NCBI GenBank assembly: GCA_022447065.1
Contig: JAKUUM010000001.1
Location: 1-64,000, forward strand
Length of the DNA: 64,000 bases
Direction: 5' to 3'
From: SAR86 cluster bacterium
GTDB taxonomy: Bacteria; Pseudomonadota; Gammaproteobacteria; Magnimaribacterales; Magnimaribacteraceae
Within the stretch, counting starts at the first letter, position 1. Each line of letters starts with the position of its first letter. The notes beneath the pieces were generated by a model. The model was not told the origin of the DNA. It saw nothing but the letters and a program-made list of their open reading frames with translations, and did no database searches. Below, piece after piece: positions 1 to 9,314 of the stretch. Made by a program: the position numbers and the translations under genes.

Positions 1-2
1 TT

Positions 3-107
3 GTTGGTTTTTTGATCCTATGGACGAGCCTAGGAGTCGGAGAACTTTTTGATAAGGTAGAGTTAATGTTAAAAAGTTTTCCCTATCCAGATATTACTGG
101 AGTTTAG
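3..107 (+). CDS. C-terminal end of an unidentified protein (partial)
   Basis: An open frame enters from the left edge and stops with TAG at 105-107. The 34 visible residues begin with a hydrophobic stretch (GFLILWTSLGVG) and end in a short polar tail (PYPDITGV), so this could be the last membrane segment of a membrane protein. I do not recognise the family. The start lies outside the window, and with so little sequence the frame itself is only moderately supported. Bases 108-245 that follow are AT-rich and hold no gene that I can see. Confidence 0.4.
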   Translation, partial: VGFLILWTSLGVGELFDKVELMLKSFPYPDITGV

Positions 108-245
108 TTATTTTTAGTTTTATACCTTTTTCTACATAAAAGGAACTTTATTTTTAAAATGATAGTGCAATTGATGAGTGGTAATATTAACCGAGAATTT
201 TAAATAATGAGTGGCACGAATAGAGTTAATAGAACAGAGAATTAA

Positions 246-437
246 ATGGTAGAAAACACAATCACCATAAAAGATAACTCTGGTGAAGACTTTGAAATAA
301 AAGACATCAAATCATTTCATCAACACATACTTGAAAAGCATGCAACTGGCACATCTAAGCATTATGAAGATGGGCATTGGTTCACAGTGGATGATGAGTT
401 TAGAAAAATGATAACAAACTACACTAGCCAAACTTAA
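246..437 (+). CDS. Small hypothetical protein, 63 aa
   Basis: A soluble, charged 63-residue protein with no signal peptide or membrane segment. It contains a short region with several histidines (SFHQHILEKHATG) and ends DDEFRKMITNYT. The composition looks protein-like and the frame is free of an opposing ORF, which is why I keep it. I do not recognise a family. It sits alone 50 bp upstream of the crotonase gene on the same strand. An alternative is a chance ORF in an intergenic region, but the ATG start and even residue use argue for a real small gene. Confidence 0.5.
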   Translation: MVENTITIKDNSGEDFEIKDIKSFHQHILEKHATGTSKHYEDGHWFTVDDEFRKMITNYTSQT

Positions 438-488
438 TCAATCAATGTCGAGTAGGTTTAAGCATGGGATTTTTGATATATTAAACCC

Positions 489-1265
489 ATGAGAAAACTT
501 GTTATCTTGGAAAGGGAAGAAGAAGCTTCATTAATTAGTCTGAATGACGAAGGTTCCTTTAACTCGCTTTCAGAAGGTCTGCTGAAGGAGCTGTTTGCTG
601 CTTTAAAAGAAGCCGACGAAGATCATTCCACAAAGGTGTTAATACTTAGGGGGGTAGGAAGAGGATTCAGTGCTGGCCATAACTTGAAGGAAGTTCAAGG
701 AAATCAAGATGAATCCTTTTATAGAAATCTCATGGCATGTTCAAAAAAAGTGATGACAATCTTACCTAATCTAAATAAACCGGTAATAGCTGAGGTACAC
801 GGAGTGGCTACTGCAGCCGGATGTCAGTTAGTCGCTGCATGTGACCTGGCTTATGCTGATACTGAAACCAAGTTTGCAACTCCGGGAGTTAATATAGGTT
901 TATTCTGCCACACGCCTTTAGTTTCCGTGTCAAGGACGATAGCTAAAAAACACTCTATGGAAATGCTCCTCCTAGGAGAAATGGTAGAGGCAACTGAAGC
1001 CAAAAGATTTGGTTTAATAAATGATGTTTTTGAACCCGAAGAACTCCACGAAAGAGTTATGACCGTTGCTAAAACCATTTCTTCCAAATCTTCATACATC
1101 CTCAAACTAGGAAAAGAAACCTTCTATAAGCAACTAAATATGAGTCTTGAAGAGGCTTATGAATATGCCTCTGAAAGAATGATAAAAAATTTACGGGCTG
1201 AAGACGCAAAAGAGGGCATCGATGCTTTTTTAAACAAAAGAGACCCTAAATGGAAAAATTCATAA
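489..1265 (+). CDS. Enoyl-CoA hydratase/isomerase-family protein (ECHDC3-like)
   Basis: A crotonase-fold protein of normal family length (258 aa). The oxyanion-hole segment SAGHNL (residues 61-66) and the second glycine-rich segment GVATAAGCQL (105-114) are clear. The two catalytic glutamates of classical enoyl-CoA hydratase are not at their usual places: Gln follows the Cys of GCQL (113), and PGVN (132-135) stands where the second Glu is expected. This pattern is what I recall for ECHDC3-type members, so hydratase activity is doubtful and another acyl-CoA reaction or a binding role is possible. The acyl-CoA synthetase gene starts 15 bp downstream, suggesting one transcript for acyl-CoA metabolism. 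Confidence 0.85.
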   Translation: MRKLVILEREEEASLISLNDEGSFNSLSEGLLKELFAALKEADEDHSTKVLILRGVGRGFSAGHNLKEVQGNQDESFYRNLMACSKKVMTILPNLNKPVIAEVHGVATAAGCQLVAACDLAYADTETKFATPGVNIGLFCHTPLVSVSRTIAKKHSMEMLLLGEMVEATEAKRFGLINDVFEPEELHERVMTVAKTISSKSSYILKLGKETFYKQLNMSLEEAYEYASERMIKNLRAEDAKEGIDAFLNKRDPKWKNS

Positions 1266-1280
1266 GGCAATAAACACGCC

Positions 1281-2918
1281 ATGGCAGAACAACCTTCAAA
1301 AAATAAGTATGAGCATGGCCTAGGTAAAAATTCAGCAAATTTTACCCCCTTAACACCTTTGTCCTTTATTGAAAGAACAGCCCGAGTATTCCCTGATCGT
1401 ACAGCTGTAATCCACGGGGAAACGCAAAGAACCTGGGCAGATACTTATCAAAGGTGTATTAAGTTAGCAGCTGCCCTCAACAACAGGGGAATAAGAAAGG
1501 GCGATACGGTAGCCATGATGCTGCCCAATGTGCCAGCCGCCCTGGAAGCCCATTTTGGAGTTCCTATGTGCGGAGCAGTTTTGAACGCATTGAACATTCG
1601 GCTAGATGCGAAAACCATTGCTTTTATCTTGGATCATGGAGAAGCAGAAATTCTTCTCACGGATAAAGAATTTTCAGACACAATCAAAAAGGCTCTTTCA
1701 TTATGCAAATCAAAGCCACTAGTTATAGACGTGGAAGACGCTCTATTTCCTGACGGTGAATTGTTAGGCGAAATTGAATATGAAGCGTTCCTTGCTGAAG
1801 GAAATGCTAATTATGAATGGCAATACCCAGAAAATGAATGGGATGCAATATCATTAAATTACACTTCGGGAACCACCGGCAACCCAAAAGGAGTGGTTTT
1901 TCATCATCGCGGAGCAGCCCTTAACTCGCTAGGCAACATCATGGCTTGGACTATGCCTCAATTACCAACCTACCTTTGGACTCTTCCCATGTTCCATTGC
2001 AATGGTTGGTGCTTCCCTTGGACTGTAACTGCCTTGGCTGGGATTCATGTCTGTCTACGAAAAACAGAACCAGGACCTATTTATGATGCCATCATCAACC
2101 ACGAGGTTACGCACATGTGCGGAGCACCCATTGTGATGGGCATGTTGGTCAATGCCTCTTCTCAAGAAAAAAGAATTCTACCCCATTTGGTTAAAATGCT
2201 TACGGCAGGAGCTGCCCCTCCCGCTGCAATTCTTGAACAAATTGAACGGCTTAATTTTGACGTTACTCACGCCTATGGTCTTACTGAATGTTATGGTCCT
2301 GGAGTAGTTTGCGAGTGGCATCCTGAATGGGATGAATTACCCGCAACTGAAAAATTCGCCAAGAAAGCAAGACAGGGAGTTCCATACCTAGTAATGCAGG
2401 ATCTGGCAGTAATGGATCCTGAGACCATGCAGAAAACACCAGCAGATTCTGAGACCATGGGGGAGGTGTTTATGCGAGGAAATAATGTGATGAAGGGATA
2501 CCTTAAAAATGAAAAGGCTACGGTAGAAGCCTTTTTGGGAGGATGGTTTCACACAGGCGACTTAGGTGTTATGCACCCCGATGGCTATATTGAATTAAAA
2601 GACAGGTCAAAAGATATTATTATCTCCGGCGGCGAAAACATTTCTACCATCGAAATTGAAAGTGTTTTATACCAACATCCTGCAGTAGCTGAAGCGGCCA
2701 TAGTGGCAAAGCCTGATAAAAAATGGGGAGAAACACCCTGTGCCTTTGTTAGCCTAAAAGAAGAAGCTGAAGCCACCGAAGAAGAACTTATCCAGTTTTG
2801 TAGAGATAATCTGGCACATTTTAAATGTCCAAAGAAGGTTGTTTTTACTGAACTTCCGAAAACATCCACAGGTAAAATCCAGAAATTCATTCTAAGAGAA
2901 CAAGCCAAAACACTTTAA
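1281..2918 (+). CDS. Acyl-CoA synthetase (AMP-binding, ANL superfamily)
   Basis: ATP-dependent acid:CoA ligase that adenylates a carboxylic acid and then forms the CoA thioester in the cytoplasm. The phosphate-binding loop YTSGTTGNPKG is at residues 194-204, the adenylate motif YGLTECYG lies near 330, the hinge FHTGDLG near 424, and the C-terminal catalytic lysine (TGK, about 532) is present. Full length at 545 aa. The sequence most resembles medium-chain/short-chain acyl-CoA ligases of the AlkK/DmdB type; DmdB-like action on methylmercaptopropionate is possible in a marine organism but cannot be told from the sequence alone. Probably co-transcribed with the crotonase-like gene just upstream. 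Confidence 0.9.
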   Translation: MAEQPSKNKYEHGLGKNSANFTPLTPLSFIERTARVFPDRTAVIHGETQRTWADTYQRCIKLAAALNNRGIRKGDTVAMMLPNVPAALEAHFGVPMCGAVLNALNIRLDAKTIAFILDHGEAEILLTDKEFSDTIKKALSLCKSKPLVIDVEDALFPDGELLGEIEYEAFLAEGNANYEWQYPENEWDAISLNYTSGTTGNPKGVVFHHRGAALNSLGNIMAWTMPQLPTYLWTLPMFHCNGWCFPWTVTALAGIHVCLRKTEPGPIYDAIINHEVTHMCGAPIVMGMLVNASSQEKRILPHLVKMLTAGAAPPAAILEQIERLNFDVTHAYGLTECYGPGVVCEWHPEWDELPATEKFAKKARQGVPYLVMQDLAVMDPETMQKTPADSETMGEVFMRGNNVMKGYLKNEKATVEAFLGGWFHTGDLGVMHPDGYIELKDRSKDIIISGGENISTIEIESVLYQHPAVAEAAIVAKPDKKWGETPCAFVSLKEEAEATEEELIQFCRDNLAHFKCPKKVVFTELPKTSTGKIQKFILREQAKTL

Positions 2919-2988
2919 AAGTATCCAGCAAGGGTAATGAAGAAGATAATAAATGTGGTTCTAATGCTCTTTTTCAAATGGAGTAAAT

Positions 2989-3099
2989 GTGGATAAAGAT
3001 AAATATATCTACAACTGCGATCTTAAATACCCTTTAAGGATAATAGCTATCTCCATGGCAATTTTTATAATGTTCATTGCTGGAGAAAATCAAAGATAA
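2989..3099 (+). CDS. Possible tiny membrane protein (36 aa), weak
   Basis: In the 214-bp gap between the acyl-CoA synthetase and the alpha/beta hydrolase a GTG-started frame gives 36 residues with one hydrophobic segment (RIIAISMAIFIMFIAG). A 19-residue frame starting at 2937 ends just where this one starts, so a single small gene broken by a frameshift is also conceivable. No homologue is recognised. It may equally be a chance ORF; I list it because it is the only structure in this gap. Confidence 0.2.
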   Translation: MDKDKYIYNCDLKYPLRIIAISMAIFIMFIAGENQR

Positions 3100-3132
3100 G
3101 TCTGAAGAAGAAAACTCAGAACAGTTGATAAC

Positions 3133-3861
3133 TTGAAATATTTAAATGTCTTAGCAATTTTCATCGCCTCACTGGCTTATAGTGGGCAAAACGAAGATTA
3201 TCCCTGGTTAGAAAGCCTTGATCCAGAAGATGGATATAAGGAGTCTGGTGCAAGGCTTATAGAATTAAATCTAGGTCTTCACCCCCTGGAGGGTATCAGC
3301 GAAAAAGAAACCATTCTGTTGATTGCAGTACACGGTGGTAGAAGCCCTGGTTTTGAGTGGATATATCCGCTACAAACGCTAGACACCAAAGAAATATCAA
3401 CCTTCTTTTATCGATGGAATGACAAAGGGTGCTCCTTACCGGCAGCTGAATATTTGACCGTCCAAATAGCAGAAATAATCAAAACTTACCCTAAATTTGA
3501 GAAGATTATATTAATAGGTCACAGCTATGGAGGAGTCTTGGTATCCTCTTTAGTAGGGTCTTGGGAACACTCTTTGCCGGTAGAAATCCACTCAGTAGCA
3601 GGGCCACTGGGAGGATTTAAGCCCTTAAATACAAAGTGTAATTACAAACCTCCTGTATACATCGCCAAGAACGTGACATTTTATCAATGGAGAACTCAGC
3701 ATCACCTAGATGGCGCATTTAAAATGTTAAAAGAAGATCCTCAAATAATAAATCTCAAGGACAGCAAGGTAGTTAGGTTGCCGGGCACTTACAGGGGCAG
3801 AAGACTAGGGCATAATTGGTCCATAAGTTGGGTGGCAGACGAGTTAGGCCGGCAACGATAA
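3133..3861 (+). CDS. Exported alpha/beta hydrolase
   Basis: A serine hydrolase of the alpha/beta fold, 242 aa. The nucleophile elbow GHSYGG is at about residues 133-138, preceded by a strand ending LIG, and a histidine near the C-terminus (RLGHNW) may complete the triad. The TTG start gives a plausible signal peptide (KYLNVLAIFIASLAYSG), so the enzyme is probably periplasmic or released; this supports the TTG start over later ones. Substrate unknown. It stands between the acyl-CoA synthetase and rlmN without tight coupling to either. Confidence 0.75.
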   Translation: MKYLNVLAIFIASLAYSGQNEDYPWLESLDPEDGYKESGARLIELNLGLHPLEGISEKETILLIAVHGGRSPGFEWIYPLQTLDTKEISTFFYRWNDKGCSLPAAEYLTVQIAEIIKTYPKFEKIILIGHSYGGVLVSSLVGSWEHSLPVEIHSVAGPLGGFKPLNTKCNYKPPVYIAKNVTFYQWRTQHHLDGAFKMLKEDPQIINLKDSKVVRLPGTYRGRRLGHNWSISWVADELGRQR

Positions 3862-3884
3862 GCGATCTAAGGTTAATCTAAGAA

Positions 3885-5000
3885 ATGACAGCCCACACAA
3901 CCAATCTAATGGGCCTTGGCAAAAAGGAGCTTAAAGATTTTTTCTTGTCTATCGGAGAGAAAGAATATCGAGCTAGGCAGGTAATGAAATGGATTCATCA
4001 GAGGGGTGTTTCTGATATTTCTTTAATGACTAATCTATCAAAATCACTGAGACAAAAGCTATTGAAGACCTGTGAAATAAAACTTCCAGAAGTGATCTAC
4101 CAAAAAGACTCTAAAGATGGAACAAGAAAATGGGTAATAAGTGTCGGTGAGGGTGACTTAATAGAAATGGTATTAATTCCAGAACGAAAGAGAGCGACCC
4201 TCTGCATTTCTTCTCAAGTTGGTTGCGCAGTAAATTGCAGTTTCTGTGCTACAGGAAAGCAAGGATTTTCAAGAAACCTTGATTTAGAAGAAATAATAGG
4301 GCAACTGTGGGTGGCAGAAAACTCATTTGGCACTCCTCGGGAGAAAGGAAAAAGAAATATAACCAATGTAGTCATGATGGGAATGGGAGAGCCTCTGCTC
4401 AACTTTGATCCCGTAGTAAAAGCGATCGAGTTAATGTTGGATGATAATGCCTACAGATTATCAAAAAGAAAAGTTACTTTAAGTACTTCTGGTTTCGTTC
4501 CTCAAATAGATAAACTTTCAGAAGTTTCAGATGTTGCTTTAGCGATCTCCCTCCATGCCCCAAATGATGAATTAAGAAATCAATTGGTTCCAGTAAATAA
4601 GAAATACCCCATAGAAAAATTACTTGATGCTGTCAACAGATATGTTGAAAGTTGCCAAGACAGCAGAGTTACTACCATTGAATATATTTTAATAGACAAA
4701 ATAAATGACTCAATAGAACTGGCAGAAGAACTAGCAGAGCTTTTAAAAAAACTCCCCTGTAAGATAAATCTCATACCCTTCAATTCTATTAAAAACTCAG
4801 GCTACAAAAGACCTTCTGGAAATAGAGTAAAAAGGTTTCAGCAGTTCTTACAATCTAAGGGTTATGTCGTTACTATAAGATCAACACGAGGAGACGACAT
4901 TATGGCGGCTTGTGGCCAATTAGTAGGTCAGGTCAACGACAGGACAAGAAAAAAAGAAAGAAAAAAGAAAGAAGGCTACATCAAAACCGAATTAATTTAA
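3885..5000 (+). CDS. rlmN: 23S rRNA A2503 / tRNA A37 C2-methyltransferase RlmN
   Basis: Radical-SAM methyltransferase that adds a methyl group to C2 of A2503 in 23S rRNA and of A37 in some tRNAs. The [4Fe-4S] cluster cysteines C114, C118 and C121 (CAVNCSFC) are present, as is the methyl-carrying cysteine in the C-terminal MAACGQL motif. MGMGEPLLN, the SAM-contact segment, is intact. Length (371 aa) is normal. The C-terminus carries an unusually lysine/arginine-rich tail, which may help RNA contact. No neighbouring gene suggests an operon. Confidence 0.95.
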   Translation: MTAHTTNLMGLGKKELKDFFLSIGEKEYRARQVMKWIHQRGVSDISLMTNLSKSLRQKLLKTCEIKLPEVIYQKDSKDGTRKWVISVGEGDLIEMVLIPERKRATLCISSQVGCAVNCSFCATGKQGFSRNLDLEEIIGQLWVAENSFGTPREKGKRNITNVVMMGMGEPLLNFDPVVKAIELMLDDNAYRLSKRKVTLSTSGFVPQIDKLSEVSDVALAISLHAPNDELRNQLVPVNKKYPIEKLLDAVNRYVESCQDSRVTTIEYILIDKINDSIELAEELAELLKKLPCKINLIPFNSIKNSGYKRPSGNRVKRFQQFLQSKGYVVTIRSTRGDDIMAACGQLVGQVNDRTRKKERKKKEGYIKTELI

Positions 5001-5074
5001 AAAAGGACTCAGTCAACAGATAGGCTAGACCAAAAGACAGGCGTCGAATAGACTTAAACATTAAGTTTATTTAA

Positions 5075-5389
5075 ATGAAAAAAATGAGTTACGCACAACA
5101 TAGAAAAATAATAGATGCTGATAGTCATGTTATAGAGCTAGACGATTTTCTTGAAAGGGCCGCAACTCCAGAAGATAAAAAGCTCTTGCCAAAAATGTCG
5201 GATCAAAAGGAATTACCAGTTATCCAAGCTGGCTTAGATCGGGGCAAGGAATTGTTTGATAAAAGAAAGAAAGACCCTGAAACTATGGCTAAATTTGAAG
5301 CACAGATGAAAAATTGCGATAAAGCCACAATGGAAGCCTTCTATCACGGCAACATGGAACAGCTGATGGGCATCACTCTGGGGAAATAG
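5075..5389 (+). CDS. Shortened amidohydrolase, probable internal-deletion remnant
   Basis: The N-terminus (KIIDADSHVIEL, residues 11-22) is the first metal-binding strand of amidohydrolase family 2 (COG2159), whose members are normally about 350-400 aa. Here the frame ends after 104 aa. The last 30 residues (FEAQMKNCD...AFYHGNMEQLMGI) resemble, from memory, the C-terminal end of the same family. The simplest reading is an in-frame loss of the central barrel joining the two ends. All other metal ligands are missing, so the product should be inactive as a hydrolase. It may be a decaying gene or a retained small protein. The flavin monooxygenase follows after 34 bp. Confidence 0.6.
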   Translation: MKKMSYAQHRKIIDADSHVIELDDFLERAATPEDKKLLPKMSDQKELPVIQAGLDRGKELFDKRKKDPETMAKFEAQMKNCDKATMEAFYHGNMEQLMGITLGK

Positions 5390-5423
5390 AGCTAAATTAT
5401 TGTAAAAATATTTCTTTGTTGAA

Positions 5424-6605
5424 GTGAAGAAGGTCGAGATTTCAAATGTTTCAATAGTAGGCGCAGGTATTTCTGGATTAACAGCAGGTTGTGCTTTATT
5501 AAGTCGTGGAATAGAAGCAAGCATCTATGAAAGGTCAGAATACATAGAAGAATTTGGAGCCGGAATAACACTTTCTGCTAACGCAACCAGACTTTTAGAG
5601 AGACTTGAAATACTGCCTGAGTTAACAAAAGTAAGCTATCTTCCAACAAAAATTATTATCAGAAATTATTCTTCTGGAGAGGAAATAGCCCGCATACCTA
5701 TTAATATAACAAAACCAAATGAGTTTATTACGACAGATAGAAGAGATCTAATTAATGTTTTACTTAGAAGATATAAAAGTTTAAATGGAAATGTAAACAC
5801 TGCTTGTGAAGTTTTAGAAATAGATTTTGATAAGAAAGAGCTAGTCTGCTCAAATGGGAAAAGACAGTCTTCGGAAGTTTTCTTAGGTTGTGACGGAGTA
5901 AGATCAAAAATTAGAGAGAAGTATTTTGACAACTCAAAGCCTATATACACAAATTTTTTAGCTTGGCGAGGCATTGCGGACATTACAAACCTTCCTAAAT
6001 TTAAAGACAGTGAAGAAATCAATTTATATTACGGTCCTAATGGTCACGTAGTTCATTACCCTATTGGGACGGAAGGCAAGATAAATTTTGTAGGAGTAAA
6101 AAATTCCCAGCATTGGACAAAAGAATCTTGGAAAGAAGAGGGCAGCAAAGAAGATTTATTGAAAGATTTTTCAACCTGGAACAATAGCCTTTTAAGCCTC
6201 ATGACTTCTCCAGAAAAAGTTTTTAAATGGGGAATTTTCGAAAGGCCTAAAATTCAATCTATACAAAAAAGAAATATAGCTCTTTTGGGGGATGCTGCGC
6301 ATCCCATGGTGCCTTTTTTAGGGCAAGGTGGGTGCATGGCTATTGAAGACGCCTATTGTTTTGGTTTGTTGTATTCAAAGCTTGAAAACTCAGATAAAGC
6401 ATTAAATCTTTATCAACAAATTAGGTTAAAAAGGGGAAACTGGGTGCAGAAAAGATCAAAATTACAAGCTAGATTTAATCATATCTCCAACCCCACCCTG
6501 GTAAAATTAAGAAACTTATTGGCAAAAAAGATATCCATCAACGCCGTAAGGTCAGTGCATTCTTATGATGCAGATAAGGAAAGTATTAAGAGAATAAAAA
6601 CTTAG
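5424..6605 (+). CDS. FAD-dependent monooxygenase (salicylate hydroxylase-like)
   Basis: Class A flavoprotein monooxygenase, 393 aa. The N-terminal FAD-binding fold VGAGISGLTAG (residues 11-21) ends in an acidic/basic pair (IYER), the middle motif LGCDGVRS (about 153-160) is the DG motif for FAD/NAD(P)H, and GDAAHPMVPFLGQGG (about 289-303) is the second FAD motif. These define the PHBH/UbiH/salicylate 1-hydroxylase group. The gene starts with GTG. The substrate, perhaps an aromatic acid or a quinone precursor, cannot be decided here. Its stop lies 2 nt from the stop of the convergent MazG-like gene. Confidence 0.85.
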   Translation: MKKVEISNVSIVGAGISGLTAGCALLSRGIEASIYERSEYIEEFGAGITLSANATRLLERLEILPELTKVSYLPTKIIIRNYSSGEEIARIPINITKPNEFITTDRRDLINVLLRRYKSLNGNVNTACEVLEIDFDKKELVCSNGKRQSSEVFLGCDGVRSKIREKYFDNSKPIYTNFLAWRGIADITNLPKFKDSEEINLYYGPNGHVVHYPIGTEGKINFVGVKNSQHWTKESWKEEGSKEDLLKDFSTWNNSLLSLMTSPEKVFKWGIFERPKIQSIQKRNIALLGDAAHPMVPFLGQGGCMAIEDAYCFGLLYSKLENSDKALNLYQQIRLKRGNWVQKRSKLQARFNHISNPTLVKLRNLLAKKISINAVRSVHSYDADKESIKRIKT

Positions 6606-6607
6606 TG

Positions 6608-7021
6608 CTATAAATCATCTTTCACCCTAACTTCACTTTGATCAATAGTAAATTGTTCTCCATATCTAGTTTCGAGCTTCTTTTGATTTTCTAAAATAAC
6701 TTCAACTGGGTCCAGGTCTAGTGCCATGCAGGCTGTTACCCAATACCACATGATATCGCCAAGTTCCCTTTTCATATGAAAAATATTGTCTTGATTGGCA
6801 GGCTTGCCCTGCAAAAACATTTTTTTAACTATCTCTACAAATTCTCCTCCTTCGCTACTGAGTCCTAGAGCAGCAGTCATTAACCTGGGAACATCAATAT
6901 CTGATTCTTCTTGAATAGACTCCAGCGAGGCTTTTAATGCCTCTATATCTAGACTTGGGTCACTGGTGACTTTGGTAACAAAATCACAATAAGTAGCAAA
7001 GAATTCTTTTGGATCTGGCAT
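6608..7021 (-). CDS. MazG-like nucleotide pyrophosphohydrolase
   Basis: All-alpha NTP pyrophosphohydrolase-type protein, 137 aa. The metal-binding pattern of the MazG superfamily is visible as EGGEFVE (about residues 56-62) and KRELGDIMWYW (about 84-94), giving the ExxE and ExxD acidic pairs. Such enzymes hydrolyse (d)NTPs to monophosphates and may clean the nucleotide pool. The exact substrate is unknown. The gene is divergent from uvrD across a 123-bp gap and convergent with the flavin monooxygenase. One possible -10 element for uvrD (TATAAA) sits in that gap; I see no LexA box. Confidence 0.8.
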   Translation of the reverse strand: MPDPKEFFATYCDFVTKVTSDPSLDIEALKASLESIQEESDIDVPRLMTAALGLSSEGGEFVEIVKKMFLQGKPANQDNIFHMKRELGDIMWYWVTACMALDLDPVEVILENQKKLETRYGEQFTIDQSEVRVKDDL

Positions 7022-7144
7022 TGCGTTTCCTTTGATTTATCTTAACTTAAGGAAGATCAATTCTCATTGACTTTTTTCAACTTTTTTAACTCAATAAGTG
7101 TTTTTTAAAAGCCTCTTTGAAGTTAAACCATATAAAATAACGTC

Positions 7145-9310
7145 GTGGACGTTTCTGATATATTTGACAACCTTAATGAAGCTCAAAGACAAGCAGTTAC
7201 CTCTGAATCCGCACACCTTCTTGTCTTAGCGGGAGCAGGATCCGGAAAGACTAGAGTCATAGCTCATAGAGTAGCTTGGCTGGTAAAGGCTTTAAAAAAC
7301 AGTCCCCATTCCCTCTTAACAGTAACCTTTACAAATAAAGCTGCCAATGAAATGAAAGGAAGGATTGAGTCTTTAATAGGACAAGATATGGCAGATTTTT
7401 GGTGTGGAACGTTTCATGGTATTGCTCATAGACTTTTGAGAAGACACTGGAAGGAGGCAAGCCTGAGAAAAGAGTTTGCTATTTTAGATAGCGAGGACCA
7501 GTACAGGGTTATAAAAAGAGTTTGTAAGTCTATGGGCCTAGATGAAACAAAGTGGCCTGCAAAGCAGATACAGTGGTATATAAACAAAGAAAAAGATGAA
7601 TGCAGAAGAGCTAATCAATCCGAAGCAGGAAATGATTATTTCATAGAACAAATGACAAAAGTTTATTTGGAATATGAGCAACTTTGTGAAAGGGAAAGTC
7701 TGGTTGACTTTGGAGAACTTTTGTTGAGGACCTTGATCCTTTTATCAACTAATCAAGACCTTCTTTCGCACTATCAAAAAAGATTCAAGCATATTCTGGT
7801 GGATGAATTTCAAGACACCAATGAAGTTCAGTACCAGTTATTATTTTTGCTTAAAGGGAAGGAAAGCAGTTATACGGCTGTAGGAGATGATGACCAATCA
7901 ATTTACGGATGGAGAGGAGCCAAGAGTGACAATATAAATAGATTCACTCAAGATTTTTCAGGGACTGATATTGTCCGTCTAGAACAAAATTATCGGTCGA
8001 CGCAGACCATTCTTGATGCCGCCAACTCAGTTATAAAAAATAACCAATCCAGAATGGGCAAAGAATTGTGGACTAATCAAAAGGAAGGAGAAAAGATTTC
8101 CATCTATTCAGCCTACAATGAGGACGACGAAGCAAGGTATGTTGTTGGTACCATTCAGTCCTGGGCAGATCAGGGCCGTGCCTTGGATGAGACGGCAATT
8201 CTTTATAGATCGAATGCTCAATCTAGGGCTTTAGAAGAGGTTATCTTAAGAGAAGGCCTTCCCTATAGAATCTATGGTGGTCAGCGTTTTTATGAGCGAG
8301 TTGAAATAAAGAATGCTATGGCCTACATTCGGTTGATTTATGGAAGAGAAGACGATGCTGCATTTGAGAGAGTCATAAATTTACCCCCTCGTGGCATCGG
8401 CACCAAGACACTAGACGTTATAAGAAAGAAAGCAAAAGAAGAAAACTACTCACTTTGGAAGGCTAGCTGTGATTTGATAAAAAATGATGGGCTGACTTCT
8501 AGGGCAAGAGGATCTCTATCAAGGTTTATGAAGGATTTAGAAAATCTACAAACAGAAATAGAAAATTTAGAACTGAAAAAAGTTGTAGACCATACCATTC
8601 AGAGAAGCGGGTTAATTGAGTATCATAAAAAAGAGGCAGGGGAGAAAGGTAGAACTAGGGTAGAGAATTTAGCTGAACTTGTTAGCGCTGCCGGAGATTT
8701 TGAGCCAGAACTTGAAGACGAGGAAACTCCAATTTTAAAGTCTTTTATTGATCACGCGGCCTTAGATGCAGGAGAAGAGCAAGCAGAAGAGCACGAGTCT
8801 GCAATACAACTTATGACGCTTCATTCTGCTAAGGGGCTAGAATTTCCTTTGGTTTTAATCACAGGCTTTGAAGAAAACCTTTTCCCTCATCGACTTTCCA
8901 TAGCAGAGCCTGGGCAGTTGGAAGAAGAAAGAAGGCTTTGTTATGTGGGTATGACGAGAGCAATGGAAAAACTTTGCATAATTCATGCAGAAATGAGGAA
9001 CCTTCACGGTATGGAGACATTTAATCCTCCTTCGCGTTTTCTAAGAGAAATCCCTCCAGAACTGACCGTGGAAATAAGAACTGGCGGGGCGGTAAGTAGG
9101 AAGTCTTTTGAGGCTAAAGGAATAATTGTTCAGGGAGAAATTCCTGAGACTGATTTAGTTTTGGGACAAAGAGTTGTCCACGAAGTTTTCGGCGAGGGGG
9201 TAATTCTTAACTATGAAGGACATGGCGCCAATGCTAGAGTAGAAGTTAATTTCGATTCAAGTGAAACTAAGTGGCTTATGGCCTCTTACGCAAAACTAAG
9301 GCCAATTTAA
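7145..9310 (+). CDS. uvrD: DNA helicase II UvrD
   Basis: Superfamily 1A 3'-5' helicase, 721 aa, acting in mismatch and nucleotide excision repair. Walker A AGAGSGKT is at about residues 29-36, the DExx box is VDEFQDTN (about 219-226), then GDDDQSIYGWRGA, and motifs V/VI appear as LMTLHSAKGLEF and VGMTRA. The C-terminal segment (GQRVVHEVFGEGVI...VNFDS) is the RNA polymerase/UvrB-interacting Tudor-like domain typical of UvrD and PcrA, which argues against Rep. GTG start. The TRAP binding-protein gene begins only 4 bp after the stop, which is unusually close for unrelated functions. Confidence 0.93.
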   Translation: MDVSDIFDNLNEAQRQAVTSESAHLLVLAGAGSGKTRVIAHRVAWLVKALKNSPHSLLTVTFTNKAANEMKGRIESLIGQDMADFWCGTFHGIAHRLLRRHWKEASLRKEFAILDSEDQYRVIKRVCKSMGLDETKWPAKQIQWYINKEKDECRRANQSEAGNDYFIEQMTKVYLEYEQLCERESLVDFGELLLRTLILLSTNQDLLSHYQKRFKHILVDEFQDTNEVQYQLLFLLKGKESSYTAVGDDDQSIYGWRGAKSDNINRFTQDFSGTDIVRLEQNYRSTQTILDAANSVIKNNQSRMGKELWTNQKEGEKISIYSAYNEDDEARYVVGTIQSWADQGRALDETAILYRSNAQSRALEEVILREGLPYRIYGGQRFYERVEIKNAMAYIRLIYGREDDAAFERVINLPPRGIGTKTLDVIRKKAKEENYSLWKASCDLIKNDGLTSRARGSLSRFMKDLENLQTEIENLELKKVVDHTIQRSGLIEYHKKEAGEKGRTRVENLAELVSAAGDFEPELEDEETPILKSFIDHAALDAGEEQAEEHESAIQLMTLHSAKGLEFPLVLITGFEENLFPHRLSIAEPGQLEEERRLCYVGMTRAMEKLCIIHAEMRNLHGMETFNPPSRFLREIPPELTVEIRTGGAVSRKSFEAKGIIVQGEIPETDLVLGQRVVHEVFGEGVILNYEGHGANARVEVNFDSSETKWLMASYAKLRPI

Positions 9311-9314
9311 ACAA

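Noticed and set aside
7022-7144. LexA-controlled promoter of uvrD
   Set aside because: No CTG-N10-CAG palindrome in the intergenic region.
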